Positions 46,969-56,095 of a DNA stretch of 64,000 nucleotides are shown here, one piece after another. The notes under the pieces are model-generated. The model had not been told where the DNA came from. It saw only the letters and a list, made by a program, of their open reading frames with translations, and searched no databases. Source of the DNA: Bacillota bacterium (GTDB taxonomy: Bacteria; Bacillota; UBA4882; UBA8346). Each line of letters begins with the position of its first letter. The first letter of the stretch is position 1. A program made the position numbers and the translations under genes. The stretch is taken from NCBI GenBank assembly GCA_023417475.1, contig JAEZFP010000054.1:1-64000 (forward strand). The letters run 5' to 3'.

Positions 46969-48870
46969 TCAAGACGTATGGGGAGGTCGCTCGGTCGCTC
47001 GCCAAGCGGCTGGCGACACTTCCGCGTCGTGTTTCAATTGGAGCGGGATGGTGGCGACCACGATATGGCGGTGTTTCAACAAACTACGCTCGATAAAAAG
47101 TCGGCTGTGATTGTGCAGCAACAGTTGCCACCTGCTTTGGATGGAGAATTGCGGTAAGATGACGGTGATCATGTCGCCTTTTTGATAGTTATGATGTTCA
47201 TAGGATTCAATAAACTCCAACAACGGTTCGATCACCTTGCGATAGGTAGAGTACTTGACGATCAACGGGATATTCGTTTTTAACAATTGCCAGCGCTCTT
47301 TGATCTTCGTCGCTTCTTCGGGACTGATCGCGACATTAAAGGCGACAACGTTAGCGGAGATGGTATTGGCGTAACGTAATGCCCGGACGCTGGCTTTATT
47401 AATGCTGGAAACCGGGACGATGACATGATTGCGATAGGTTTCCCTGGACAAATCAATGGTTTGCAAATCCTCCGGTTCCAGGCGTAATTGGTCGGCGACG
47501 GCCCGATAATGGCTTTTCACTTTGAGCATTGCCGACATCAGCAGCGGAATAATCAGGATGATGATCCAAGCGCCGTGAGCGAACTTGGTGGATCCGATGA
47601 TCAGTACCGCGATCAGCGTGACGAAAGCGCCGATGCCGTTGACGGCCGCTTTGAAAATCCAGCCCGGCTGTTTCAAACGGATCCAGCGGACCAACATCCC
47701 GGTTTGCGAGAGGGTGAAGGAGATGAAAACGCCGATCGCGTACAGCGGAATCAAACGGTGGGTATCGCCTTGGAATGCCGTGATCAATAGCGCCGCGATA
47801 ATGGTCAGAATGGTGATTCCGTTCGAATAACTCAACCGTTCGCCGCGCAACGACAGTTGGCGGGGGGCGAAGCCGTCGCGGGACATAACCGAAAAGAGCA
47901 TCGGAAAATCGGCGAAGGCGGTATTGGCGGCCAAGGCCAGAATTAACATCGTGGCCGCTTGGAAAAGAAAATACATGACACTGTTGCCGCCAAACACTTC
48001 ACCGGCCAGTTGCGAAAGAACAGTTTTCCCGTGGACCGGCACCACGTGATAGACGTTGGCGAGTAGAGATATTCCGCTAAACAGCAGGAAAACGGCGACG
48101 GAGAGCAACACGAGGACAGTGCCGGCGTGTTTGGTAGTGGGTTCTTTGAAATTGGGGACGGCGTTACTCACCGCTTCCACCCCGGTCAACGCGGCGCAAC
48201 CCGATGAAAAGGCGGCCAGCATCAGCAGGAATGAGTACGGTTCGGGATGGGTCAGGCGCACCACCGGTTCCGGCGGGACGTATCCCAAGAACTTGCTTTT
48301 GATTAACCCGGTGACAATCATAGCCAAGACAGCCAGGATAAACGCATAGGTCGGCAAGCCGAAAATTTTGGCTGATTCCCGAATGCCCCGTAAGTTACCC
48401 AAATATAAGATGGCCAGAATGATTAGGCAGATTGCCACCCGGTACGGAAACAATTGGGGGAATGCCGAGGTGACGGCGGCCGTTCCGGCCGAAATACTCA
48501 CGGCGACCGTCAGAATATAATCCAACGCTAAGGCGGAGCCGGCGACGACGCCGGCATGAGCGCCGAGGTTGTCGTTGGCCACAATATACGCGCCGCCGCC
48601 GCAAGGGTAATTGGCGATCGTCTGGCGGTAGGAGAGGGTCAAGATCACCAGCAGTAAAACAATGGCCCCGGAGATAAACGATAAAGGCTTAAAAGCCATC
48701 AAACCGATCGCCGGCACCAACACCAGTAAAATCTCTTCCGTGGCGTACGCGACCGAAGAGATCGGATCGCTGGCGAGGATCGGCAAACCCCAAAACACGG
48801 AGTATTTTTCGTGCTGCAACGCTTCATTTTCGAGCGGTTTGCCGATGAGCAGCCGTTTTAATTTGGTCAT
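46969..48870 (-). CDS. KimA-type potassium/amino-acid permease
   Basis: This 633-aa APC-superfamily membrane protein has about 12 transmembrane segments and a C-terminal cytoplasmic domain of about 150 residues, like B. subtilis KimA (YdaO), a high-affinity proton-coupled K+ importer inhibited by c-di-AMP. The YSVFWGLPILASDPISSVAYATEE N-terminus is characteristic. The ATG at 48870 has AGGTGA upstream; longer readings to 49029 cross the promoter. No ydaO c-di-AMP riboswitch is visible in the short leader. It diverges from a histidine kinase/regulator pair. Confidence 0.88.
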   Translation of the reverse strand: MTKLKRLLIGKPLENEALQHEKYSVFWGLPILASDPISSVAYATEEILLVLVPAIGLMAFKPLSFISGAIVLLLVILTLSYRQTIANYPCGGGAYIVANDNLGAHAGVVAGSALALDYILTVAVSISAGTAAVTSAFPQLFPYRVAICLIILAILYLGNLRGIRESAKIFGLPTYAFILAVLAMIVTGLIKSKFLGYVPPEPVVRLTHPEPYSFLLMLAAFSSGCAALTGVEAVSNAVPNFKEPTTKHAGTVLVLLSVAVFLLFSGISLLANVYHVVPVHGKTVLSQLAGEVFGGNSVMYFLFQAATMLILALAANTAFADFPMLFSVMSRDGFAPRQLSLRGERLSYSNGITILTIIAALLITAFQGDTHRLIPLYAIGVFISFTLSQTGMLVRWIRLKQPGWIFKAAVNGIGAFVTLIAVLIIGSTKFAHGAWIIILIIPLLMSAMLKVKSHYRAVADQLRLEPEDLQTIDLSRETYRNHVIVPVSSINKASVRALRYANTISANVVAFNVAISPEEATKIKERWQLLKTNIPLIVKYSTYRKVIEPLLEFIESYEHHNYQKGDMITVILPQFSIQSRWQLLLHNHSRLFIERSLLKHRHIVVATIPLQLKHDAEVSPAAWRATERPPHTS

Positions 48871-49166
48871 TACAATCACCTGCGTTTTTAATGGAGAACA
48901 GAGACGGAACCCAAGCACTGAGTCGATTATAATCCGCCAATCATTTGAAAATAAAGCGCATTGACAAAGGCTGGCGAAAACTATCCGGACTAAGAAAGGC
49001 GGTATAAATGAAATAGCGACCCAATCCATAGGTTTTACTGAATTAGGCGCATTTTAAGGCCGGTATCGGAGTGTGACATTTACTGTGGGAAAGCTTATAG
49101 TAGTAAAGAAGCGGATTTGGAGTCCTCCGTTTCAAGCGGGGATATTACATTGCAAGGATAACAATT
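48871..49166. other. Divergent promoter region between kimA and the histidine kinase gene
   Basis: A TATAAT on the minus strand at 48931-48926 is the probable -10 for kimA, giving a leader of about 50 nt. The right half should contain the kinase promoter; none was clear. The region is too short for, and shows no match to, a ydaO-type riboswitch. Confidence 0.55.
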
Positions 49167-51026
49167 ATGTTAAAAACTTTAAAAGGGCGCCTCTCACTAA
49201 TTTATTGCTTCCTGGTGGCCCTGATCGCTTTGATCGGGACCACTGCGGGCATCAACCTTTACCGGCTCGGCAACTCGATCGAAGGGTTAATGACCGCCAA
49301 TTACAATAGCATTAAAGTGCTTAACCACATGATTCAGTCGATCGAACAACAAGATCATGCGGTCTTGGTATATATTCGGGTTAACCATCGGCAGGGGGCT
49401 GATTTGTTCCGGGAAGGCCAACAAGGGTTTTTGAAATCCTATCATTTTGAAAGCAGTAATCTGACCGAACGGGGCGAAGCCAAAATGGTGGACCGGTTGA
49501 ACTCGTTGTATTGGCAGTATGTCAAGACGTTTGACCGTCTGCAAGAGCTTGATAATGAACAAGACGCTACGGCAGCGCTTGATGTTTACCACACCACGCT
49601 CCGCAGTCAATCGAGCCGGTTGCAAGCGCTTCTGTATCAGTTGGCGCGTTTAAATGAGCGGGCGATGTTCACCAGCAAAGACCGGGCGACTCAAAGCGCC
49701 CAGCGCTTACTGTATATCATCTTGGCCAGTTCGTTCATTGCGGTTTGCGGCGGATTTATCGGCGCCCGTTATTTGGTGAACCGTTCGTTGGGGCCGATAT
49801 ATCGCCTGACCGAGACCATTAAAATGGTCAAGGCGGGGGACATCAATCGGAAAGCCCCGATTGTTTATCGCGATGAAGTGGGGGAATTGGCGTCGGAGTT
49901 TAACAACATGACCTACCGGCTGCAACAATATGAACAGAGTACGATAGGGAAACTGCTGGCGGAGAAGAATCGGACCTTGGCCATTGTTAAAAGCCTCTCC
50001 GACCCGGTGATTGTGTTGGATAGTAGTTTTCGCTTGCTGCTGCTCAATGACGCCGGGGCAGCCGTTTTTGAGGTGACGGAGCGGGAGGCGCTGAACCGGC
50101 ATTTTTTAGAGGTTATTCGCAACGGGGAATTATTCGACCATATCGCCGGAGCTTATGAAAGCGGCGTCGAATCAAGGCAACGGGTGCTCGCAATCGGTTC
50201 GCGGGAAGCGGAGAATTACTTTAACGTTATTGTCAATGTCGTGAAGGACGAGACTACCGCAGTCAACGGCATGGTGGTCCTGTTTCAAAATATCACCCAG
50301 ATCAAACAGTTGGAACGGATCAAGAGCGATTTTATCGCCACGGTCTCCCATGAATTTAAAACCCCGTTGACCTCAATTATGATGGGGGTCAGCCTGTTGG
50401 CGGAAGAGAAGATGGGGACGCTCAACGCACAACAAAGTCAAACCATCGCTTCAATTCGGGAAGACGGCGAAACTTTGAACAAACTAGTCAATGACCTGCT
50501 CGAAATCGCCAGGATGGAAGCGGGGCAGTCGCTTTTTAAACCGCAACCTTGCGCTATCGGGACGGTAATTGACACGGCGCTGAAAAAATTCCGGGAACCG
50601 GCCAGCCAACAACAGGTCAGTCTGACGCAAGCCGTCGACCCGGAACTGCCCATAGTTTATGCCGATGTTGAAAAGATTCATTGGGTATTGAACAACCTCA
50701 TCGGTAACGCTTTGAAATATACCAAGGCGGGCGAGGCGATTGAGGTCACGGCGACGTATCATCACCGGAAACTATGTGTCGCTGTCCAGGATAGCGGGGA
50801 GGGGATCCCCGAAGAATATTTGGATAAGGTATTTGAAAAATTCGCGCAAGTCAAAGGATATGATCTGGAGATACGCGGTACGGGATTGGGCCTGGCGATC
50901 GCCAAAGAGATCGTGGAAGCCCACGGCGGCGAGATTTGGTGCGATAGTCGGGTGAATGCCGGAAGCACCTTTACGTTTACTCTTCCGGTCAATGGAGGAA
51001 ACGATGAAAAAAGTATTGGTGGTTGA
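49167..51026 (+). CDS. Membrane sensor histidine kinase
   Basis: This 619-aa protein has a membrane segment near residues 9-31, an extracytoplasmic helical sensor of about 150 residues, a second segment near 183-203, HAMP, PAS (about 275-380), HisKA with the phospho-accepting His in SHEFKTPLTS near residue 394, and a HATPase domain with DSGEGIP and GTGLGLAIAKEIV. The signal is unknown. It overlaps the downstream response regulator gene and is divergent from kimA, so a role in ion or osmotic control is possible but unproven. Confidence 0.93.
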   Translation: MLKTLKGRLSLIYCFLVALIALIGTTAGINLYRLGNSIEGLMTANYNSIKVLNHMIQSIEQQDHAVLVYIRVNHRQGADLFREGQQGFLKSYHFESSNLTERGEAKMVDRLNSLYWQYVKTFDRLQELDNEQDATAALDVYHTTLRSQSSRLQALLYQLARLNERAMFTSKDRATQSAQRLLYIILASSFIAVCGGFIGARYLVNRSLGPIYRLTETIKMVKAGDINRKAPIVYRDEVGELASEFNNMTYRLQQYEQSTIGKLLAEKNRTLAIVKSLSDPVIVLDSSFRLLLLNDAGAAVFEVTEREALNRHFLEVIRNGELFDHIAGAYESGVESRQRVLAIGSREAENYFNVIVNVVKDETTAVNGMVVLFQNITQIKQLERIKSDFIATVSHEFKTPLTSIMMGVSLLAEEKMGTLNAQQSQTIASIREDGETLNKLVNDLLEIARMEAGQSLFKPQPCAIGTVIDTALKKFREPASQQQVSLTQAVDPELPIVYADVEKIHWVLNNLIGNALKYTKAGEAIEVTATYHHRKLCVAVQDSGEGIPEEYLDKVFEKFAQVKGYDLEIRGTGLGLAIAKEIVEAHGGEIWCDSRVNAGSTFTFTLPVNGGNDEKSIGG

Positions 51027-51606
51027 CGATACCAAAAATATTCGCAATCTACTGACCACTTGCCTGGAGATCGAGGGGTATCGGGTGGTGGCGGTGGGCG
51101 ACGGGGCGCGGGCTATGGAACTGCTGACCGGTGAGCCTTTTGATCTGGCGTTTTTGGATATTAAACTGCCGCAACTCAGTGGGACGGAAGTGTTGCGAAA
51201 GCTTCGCAATCAAGGACTGACGCTGCCGGTCATTATCATGACGGCATTCGCCACGGTTAAAAACGCGGTGGAATGCACCAGGCTCGGGGCGGTGGCTTAT
51301 CTGCAGAAACCGTTCACCGCCGATAAAGTCCGGAACGTCCTGGCGGAGATTAACACCGGGTTTGAGCGGGAGAAAACGGATCTGGCAGCCCTATTGCAAG
51401 AAGCGGAGCGGTTGATCGAAACCCACCGGTTGGACGGCGCTGACGAATCCCTCAAAAAAGCCCTCGCCCTCAACCCCGACTGCGGTAAAACCTACGTGTT
51501 ACTGGCGCGCCTCTATGAATTGCAGGGAAAAACAATGGCGGCGAAACGGTTCCATAATATGGCCGGCCAATTTGGGGGCGATACCCGGCTGGAAGAGGGG
51601 GATTAA
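51004..51606 (+). CDS. Response regulator with TPR-like C-terminus
   Basis: This 200-aa protein has an N-terminal receiver domain with acidic residues D8-D9, phospho-acceptor D52 in FLDIKLPQ, T80 and K102. The C-terminal about 75 residues look like tetratricopeptide helices (ALALNPDCGKTYVLLARLYE), not a DNA-binding domain, so output is probably by protein contact. The ATG at 51004 with GGAGGAAA ahead overlaps the kinase gene by 23 bp. Confidence 0.88.
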   Translation: MKKVLVVDDTKNIRNLLTTCLEIEGYRVVAVGDGARAMELLTGEPFDLAFLDIKLPQLSGTEVLRKLRNQGLTLPVIIMTAFATVKNAVECTRLGAVAYLQKPFTADKVRNVLAEINTGFEREKTDLAALLQEAERLIETHRLDGADESLKKALALNPDCGKTYVLLARLYELQGKTMAAKRFHNMAGQFGGDTRLEEGD

Positions 51607-52448
51607 TTTTCAATCTCGGTAAACGGCATCCCCTGGGCGTAACAGAGCGCCGCTCCGGCGGCGGTGGCATATTCGGCGCTGGGCGGAGTGATGAAATTGA
51701 CATCGAACAACGCGCCCAAACGGACGAAGATCTCATGGGATTGCGGGACGTTGGTCAGGTTCCCGGTGAGAATGACATCCCGGGTATGATCGATCCGGGT
51801 GGCGAAGATGGCGATCATTCCAATGGTCTGAAAGACCAGATTGATGATGCCCAACGCGACGTCGGCTTTGGTCGCCAGGTCGCTGATTTTGCCAAAGTTG
51901 GAGGCGGTGCTGTCCGGCGGCAATCCGATCACTTCGTCGTGACTGATATCGCCGATGGCCAAGTCGATCTGGGTTAAGTCGCCTTCCAGCGCGGTTTCGA
52001 CCAGATTGTCAAAGTCGCGGACATTTAACATCCGATTGGACAATCCCAACAGGGTGCCGCCGCCAACGCCGGTGCCGCCCAAATGGCGGACGCCGGAATG
52101 ATCGGCTTTGACCAAGGCGGTGCCGGTCCCCATGCTGACGATGATAGCGTTGGCGAGACCGCTCAAGAAAAGTCCGCCCCGGCCGATCGCCCGGAATTCG
52201 TCAACTTTACCGCTAGGGATGCCATACAGTTTCGAAACAATATGGGATGAACCGACGCCGGTCACCATGATCCGCTCGACGTCTTCAAGGCGTAAGCCGT
52301 TGGCGTCGAGGAATTTCCCGAAAGCGCCATAGATCGAGGCGATGGGATCGGTCGCTTTGACCAGCAACGGACTGAAGAGTTGCCCTTGATCAAAGCCGAT
52401 AATCTTGGTGGTGCTGCCGCCGATGTCGATTCCGATAATCTTACCCAA
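51603..52448 (-). CDS. Type II pantothenate kinase
   Basis: This 281-aa ASKHA-fold kinase phosphorylates pantothenate, the first step of CoA synthesis. GIDIGGSTTKIIGF is the phosphate-1 loop, and SMGTGTALVK and GGTGVGGGTLLGL are family-specific. Type II (CoaW) enzymes are insensitive to CoA feedback and typical of some Firmicutes. Its stop overlaps that of the convergent response regulator by four bases. Confidence 0.9.
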   Translation of the reverse strand: MGKIIGIDIGGSTTKIIGFDQGQLFSPLLVKATDPIASIYGAFGKFLDANGLRLEDVERIMVTGVGSSHIVSKLYGIPSGKVDEFRAIGRGGLFLSGLANAIIVSMGTGTALVKADHSGVRHLGGTGVGGGTLLGLSNRMLNVRDFDNLVETALEGDLTQIDLAIGDISHDEVIGLPPDSTASNFGKISDLATKADVALGIINLVFQTIGMIAIFATRIDHTRDVILTGNLTNVPQSHEIFVRLGALFDVNFITPPSAEYATAAGAALCYAQGMPFTEIEN

Positions 52449-52506
52449 AAAACTTCCCCCTAAACAGCCGTGTGATTTGTCATTGCTTTGGCGACATATT
52501 TTTCAC

Positions 52507-54162
52507 TTACCCGCCGATCAACATCTTATAGATTGCAATCCCGACTCCGGAGATTCCTTCGCCGCCCAATAAACCGGAGGCGGCGATGTTCCCGGTGTCG
52601 ACCGCGTTTGATTTGAACCGGTCGACAGTCCAACGGATTAACCCGCCAAGGAAAACAATGGCACTGATCTCGAACGGCAGGTACATTCCAATGCCTAAGG
52701 TCATGGCGGGAACTTTGACAATATAGAGTAAAATGCCGATCGCGATGGCAATCCCCAGAACGGTTGGATTGCCGATGCCGCCCACCATTTGGGTGACGGC
52801 GAAAGCCTGCGCGGCGGGGAGTCCCTTGGCCGCGCCGAAGCCGCCGTATTGGTGGACCAATGCGAATAAGGCGAAGGTCGCGATAACGGCGCCGGCCAAG
52901 CCTCCAATCACTTGAGCGACCAATTGCGCCAGCGGATTAGTGCCCAGGGTATGCCCGGCTTTATAATCGTTCATTAAGTCGCCCGAATAACCGCAAGCAA
53001 CGGCGACGCCGGCTGCGATCAAAAACGCGCTGACGGTATCGACCGGAACCAACCAACGGATCGCCAGAAGGATAATGATCCCGAAGATCTCCATGGGATT
53101 GATCCCGGTTTGGCCGGTGATGGTCGACGCCATAGTGGAAGCGGCCAGCACTCCCAATAACAATAGGATCGAAAGCAGCGGGCTCAAGCCGGCGGCAACC
53201 GTCAGAATAAACGATAGACATAAGACGAGCATCGACCAAGTCCAGCTTAGGTGGGAAAGTCCCGAACCGGATTGCCGGGTTCCGGACGGGGAAGTCCGCG
53301 CCGACCGGGCTTGACGAATGGCGCTAATGAGATACATCAGCAGAATTCCGATTCCGGTACCAATCATTAAGCCGATTCCGGCAGTGTTTTTAAACTCAAC
53401 CGCCGCTTGGGCTGAAGGGAAGAAGCGCAGCGCCGTCCCGAACGGAATGATCAAACCAAAGGAGAGCAACGCCCCCAAAAACCAGACCCCGGTATAAAGC
53501 GTCCCAATCATATAACCGATTCCGGCGGCCATCGGGGAAACCCAGATTCCAATGTAAACGTTGCGGGCATAAAGCCATTTCGATACCAAAGCGCCGGGGA
53601 TCCAACCGAAGTTGTCCCGCAATAAGGTGAAAACGGCCGAAAAACCCATGGCGCCAAAGAGCATTTTGGAGCGGTTGCCGCCGGCGTCGCCCACTTTCAA
53701 GGTGGCGGCGGCGGCTTCCCCAATCGGATAGGGCAACGCTTCCTGCTCGACAAAACGCTGGCGCAGCACCCAAGTGAGTAACGAGCCAAGCAGGGTTCCG
53801 GCGAGGGCGATGGCCAAAACCATCCAAAAGCGCCCTGGTGTTAACACGGTATCCTTCCAGACGCCGGTGATCCACAAACCGGGCAGCGTAAACGCCAAAC
53901 CTCCGGCGACCATTGCTCCGGCGGACATGGCGCTTTGGGTAATATTGATCTCGTTGAGGGTCGTTTTGCCGAAAATTTTCAAGAGCGCCATGGATAAAAC
54001 GGCCACAAACATGGTGGGCCAGGGCAACGCGCTCATCCGTAGAGCAATGTACATCGAACTGGCAGTGATAATGCAAGAACCTAATGTTCCTAAAATGATG
54101 CTACGCAGCGATAATTGGTCAATTCCGGCCAATGTGCGTTCGTTTTTGATCGGATCGGACAA
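52507..54162 (-). CDS. OPT-family oligopeptide transporter
   Basis: This membrane protein of about 551 aa has some 14 hydrophobic segments and OPT signatures such as NEINITQSAMSAGAMVAGGLAF and the SGDLMNDYKAGHTLGTNP stretch. OPT carriers import oligopeptides or metal chelates by proton symport. A TTG at 54162 with AAGGCAGG upstream is the likely start; the frame could open at 54240 but that would begin inside a TTGCGC (54231-54226) / TATGTT (54207-54202) promoter. Confidence 0.87.
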   Translation of the reverse strand: MSDPIKNERTLAGIDQLSLRSIILGTLGSCIITASSMYIALRMSALPWPTMFVAVLSMALLKIFGKTTLNEINITQSAMSAGAMVAGGLAFTLPGLWITGVWKDTVLTPGRFWMVLAIALAGTLLGSLLTWVLRQRFVEQEALPYPIGEAAAATLKVGDAGGNRSKMLFGAMGFSAVFTLLRDNFGWIPGALVSKWLYARNVYIGIWVSPMAAGIGYMIGTLYTGVWFLGALLSFGLIIPFGTALRFFPSAQAAVEFKNTAGIGLMIGTGIGILLMYLISAIRQARSARTSPSGTRQSGSGLSHLSWTWSMLVLCLSFILTVAAGLSPLLSILLLLGVLAASTMASTITGQTGINPMEIFGIIILLAIRWLVPVDTVSAFLIAAGVAVACGYSGDLMNDYKAGHTLGTNPLAQLVAQVIGGLAGAVIATFALFALVHQYGGFGAAKGLPAAQAFAVTQMVGGIGNPTVLGIAIAIGILLYIVKVPAMTLGIGMYLPFEISAIVFLGGLIRWTVDRFKSNAVDTGNIAASGLLGGEGISGVGIAIYKMLIGG

Positions 54163-54201
54163 CTTGATCGCCTGCCTTTCATCGAACTTGATATTGATAA
54201 T

Positions 54202-54231
54202 AACATACCACAAAATGTTAAGTCTGCGCAA
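54202..54231 (-). promoter_or_regulatory. Candidate promoter of the OPT gene
   Basis: On the minus strand TTGCGC and TATGTT are 18 bp apart. The match is moderate. Confidence 0.45.
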
Positions 54232-54372
54232 ACTAACCAAGAATTTTTAATCATTGATAACATTTTTGGGCTTCTACGGCAGATAAGCGGCGCTTCGGGT
54301 TACGACGGTCGCGCCGATAAAGTGAACGCGGAGTGGGGACACTAGCCTTAATGTCGTTGGAAAGGATGAACA

Positions 54373-55293
54373 ATGACCGCAGTAAACTTGGAATTGATCG
54401 GTCTTTCGAAACGGTTTGGCCGGAAGACGGTCGTTGATCAACTAAGCTTTAGCGTCCGGGCCGGGGAAGTTTTTGGACTACTTGGTCCCAATGGCGCGGG
54501 GAAAACCACCGCGATCCGGATGATGGTCGGATTAATCCGGCCATCGGACGGAGAAGTCCTGATCCACGGCCACAGTATCCGGCGGGACTTTACCGCGGCC
54601 ATCCGCCAGGTGGGCGCGATAGTCGAAACACCGGAGTTCTACCGGTTTTTAACAGGGTATCAAAACTTGAACCATTTTTTGCAACTCACGCCTACGATGG
54701 CGCCGGACCGCTTGGCAGAGATCGTTGTTTTTTTGGGAATGACCGATTATATTCATGATCGGGTGGATACATATTCGTTGGGCATGCGGCAACGGTTGGG
54801 AGTAGCCCAAGCGTTGTTGCACCATCCCTCGGTGTTAATTTTGGATGAGCCGACCAACGGCCTTGATCCCGCCGGAATCAAAGAACTACGCGAGCACCTT
54901 CGAAGCTTGGCCGAACGCGAGCGAGTGGCGGTAGTCGTCTCCAGCCACCTGCTGGCGGAGATGGAATTGCTTTGTGACCGGGTGGCGATTATCAAGCAAG
55001 GACAGCTCTTGGCGGTACGCGATCTGAAAACGCCGACGAAAACCTGGTTTCGGTTTGAATCCGATCACAACGCCCAAGCATTGGAAGTGATCCGGGATAA
55101 CTTTCCGGAGCTCCCGGTCGTCGCGGTGCGGGACGGGGTGGAGGTTGCCGTCGGACGGAACATGGCGGCCCAAGTTAACGCCTGTTTGGTCCGGCATGCC
55201 ATCCCGGTTTACGGGATCCAATCCCACGCCCAATCATTGGAAGATTTGTTTATGGAGGTGACCGGATCTGAAAATGACGGGGCTGATCGTTAG
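54373..55293 (+). CDS. ABC transporter ATP-binding protein (Bcr/antibiotic exporter type)
   Basis: This 306-aa protein has Walker A GPNGAGKTT, the signature YSLGMRQRLGVAQAL and Walker B VLILDEPTNGLDP, with a C-terminal extension common in BcrA/CcmA-type exporters. It pairs with the ABC-2 permease that overlaps its 3' end. Substrate is unknown: antibiotic self-protection, lipid or Na+ export are all possible. Confidence 0.93.
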   Translation: MTAVNLELIGLSKRFGRKTVVDQLSFSVRAGEVFGLLGPNGAGKTTAIRMMVGLIRPSDGEVLIHGHSIRRDFTAAIRQVGAIVETPEFYRFLTGYQNLNHFLQLTPTMAPDRLAEIVVFLGMTDYIHDRVDTYSLGMRQRLGVAQALLHHPSVLILDEPTNGLDPAGIKELREHLRSLAERERVAVVVSSHLLAEMELLCDRVAIIKQGQLLAVRDLKTPTKTWFRFESDHNAQALEVIRDNFPELPVVAVRDGVEVAVGRNMAAQVNACLVRHAIPVYGIQSHAQSLEDLFMEVTGSENDGADR

Positions 55294-56053
55294 TGAACAA
55301 ATGAAGCTATGGTTGCGCCGCAACACCCAATTGATGACCGGCGGACTGGTTTTGCTCAATCTGGTTTTGATCACGCAGGAACGGTTGGCTTCCCCGGTGC
55401 GGGAGAGTTTCTGGAGCGCGGTCGGCGGCCAATCATGGCTGGTCTTTTTGGTTAAGATCTTTACCATTATTGTGGCGGGCGGCATCATCGCCAACGAATA
55501 TAACTGGGGAACATTGAAACTGTTATTAATCCGGCCGGTAACCCGTTCCCAGGTTTTATTGGCCAAATATCTAACAGTGATGTTGTTCGCGTTATGTTTG
55601 TTAATTTTGCTCGTGGGCGTCTCTCTGCTTTGGAACGGGCTTTTTTATCTGACGGGGCTGGGCGGCGGCGCTGACGCAACCCCTTTGGTGGCGGAGTTGC
55701 AATGGTCGGCCGGAGCGGTTTTTCGCTTATACTTACTGCTTGGCGTGGAAACGATGATCTATGCCAGTATTGCTTTTTGCTGTTCGGTTGTGGTGAGGAG
55801 CAACGCTTTTGCGATCGGGTTGACCTTTTTTCTGATGTTGTTCGGTTCCGAGTTTAGTCGTTTGTTTTTGGGGAAAACCTGGGGTAAGTGGTTATTGTTC
55901 AATCATAGCAATTTGGCCCAGTATGCCAAAAGCGTTCCGGCAGTCGGAACCGTCAATGGGTTGGCAGTTTCATTAGGGGTGATTCTGGCGTATCTCCTCG
56001 TATTTTACCTGATTGGTTGGTGGCTGTTTACCAAACGGGATGTGTTGCATTAA
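55274..56053 (+). CDS. ABC-2-type transporter permease
   Basis: This 259-aa protein has six hydrophobic segments and the ABC-2 permease features WGTLKLLLIRPVTRSQVLLAKYL in the first cytoplasmic loop. Its start overlaps the ATPase gene by 20 bp, which couples translation. Together they form a small exporter. Confidence 0.9.
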   Translation: MTGLIVSEQMKLWLRRNTQLMTGGLVLLNLVLITQERLASPVRESFWSAVGGQSWLVFLVKIFTIIVAGGIIANEYNWGTLKLLLIRPVTRSQVLLAKYLTVMLFALCLLILLVGVSLLWNGLFYLTGLGGGADATPLVAELQWSAGAVFRLYLLLGVETMIYASIAFCCSVVVRSNAFAIGLTFFLMLFGSEFSRLFLGKTWGKWLLFNHSNLAQYAKSVPAVGTVNGLAVSLGVILAYLLVFYLIGWWLFTKRDVLH

Positions 56054-56054
56054 A

Positions 56055-56087
56055 CAAAAGCCGGATCATCAGGAGACGATCCGGCTT
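56055..56087 (-). terminator. Terminator hairpin between the exporter and the OmpA-like gene
   Basis: AAGCCGGATC and GATCCGGCTT form a 10-bp stem. A T-rich tract follows on the minus strand, so it mainly ends the OmpA-like gene, but it also lies just after the exporter operon. Confidence 0.8.
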
Positions 56088-56095
56088 GCTGCGAG

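Noticed and set aside
48871..49030. ydaO-type c-di-AMP riboswitch upstream of kimA
   Set aside because: The leader after the -10 element is only about 50 nt and lacks the conserved motifs.
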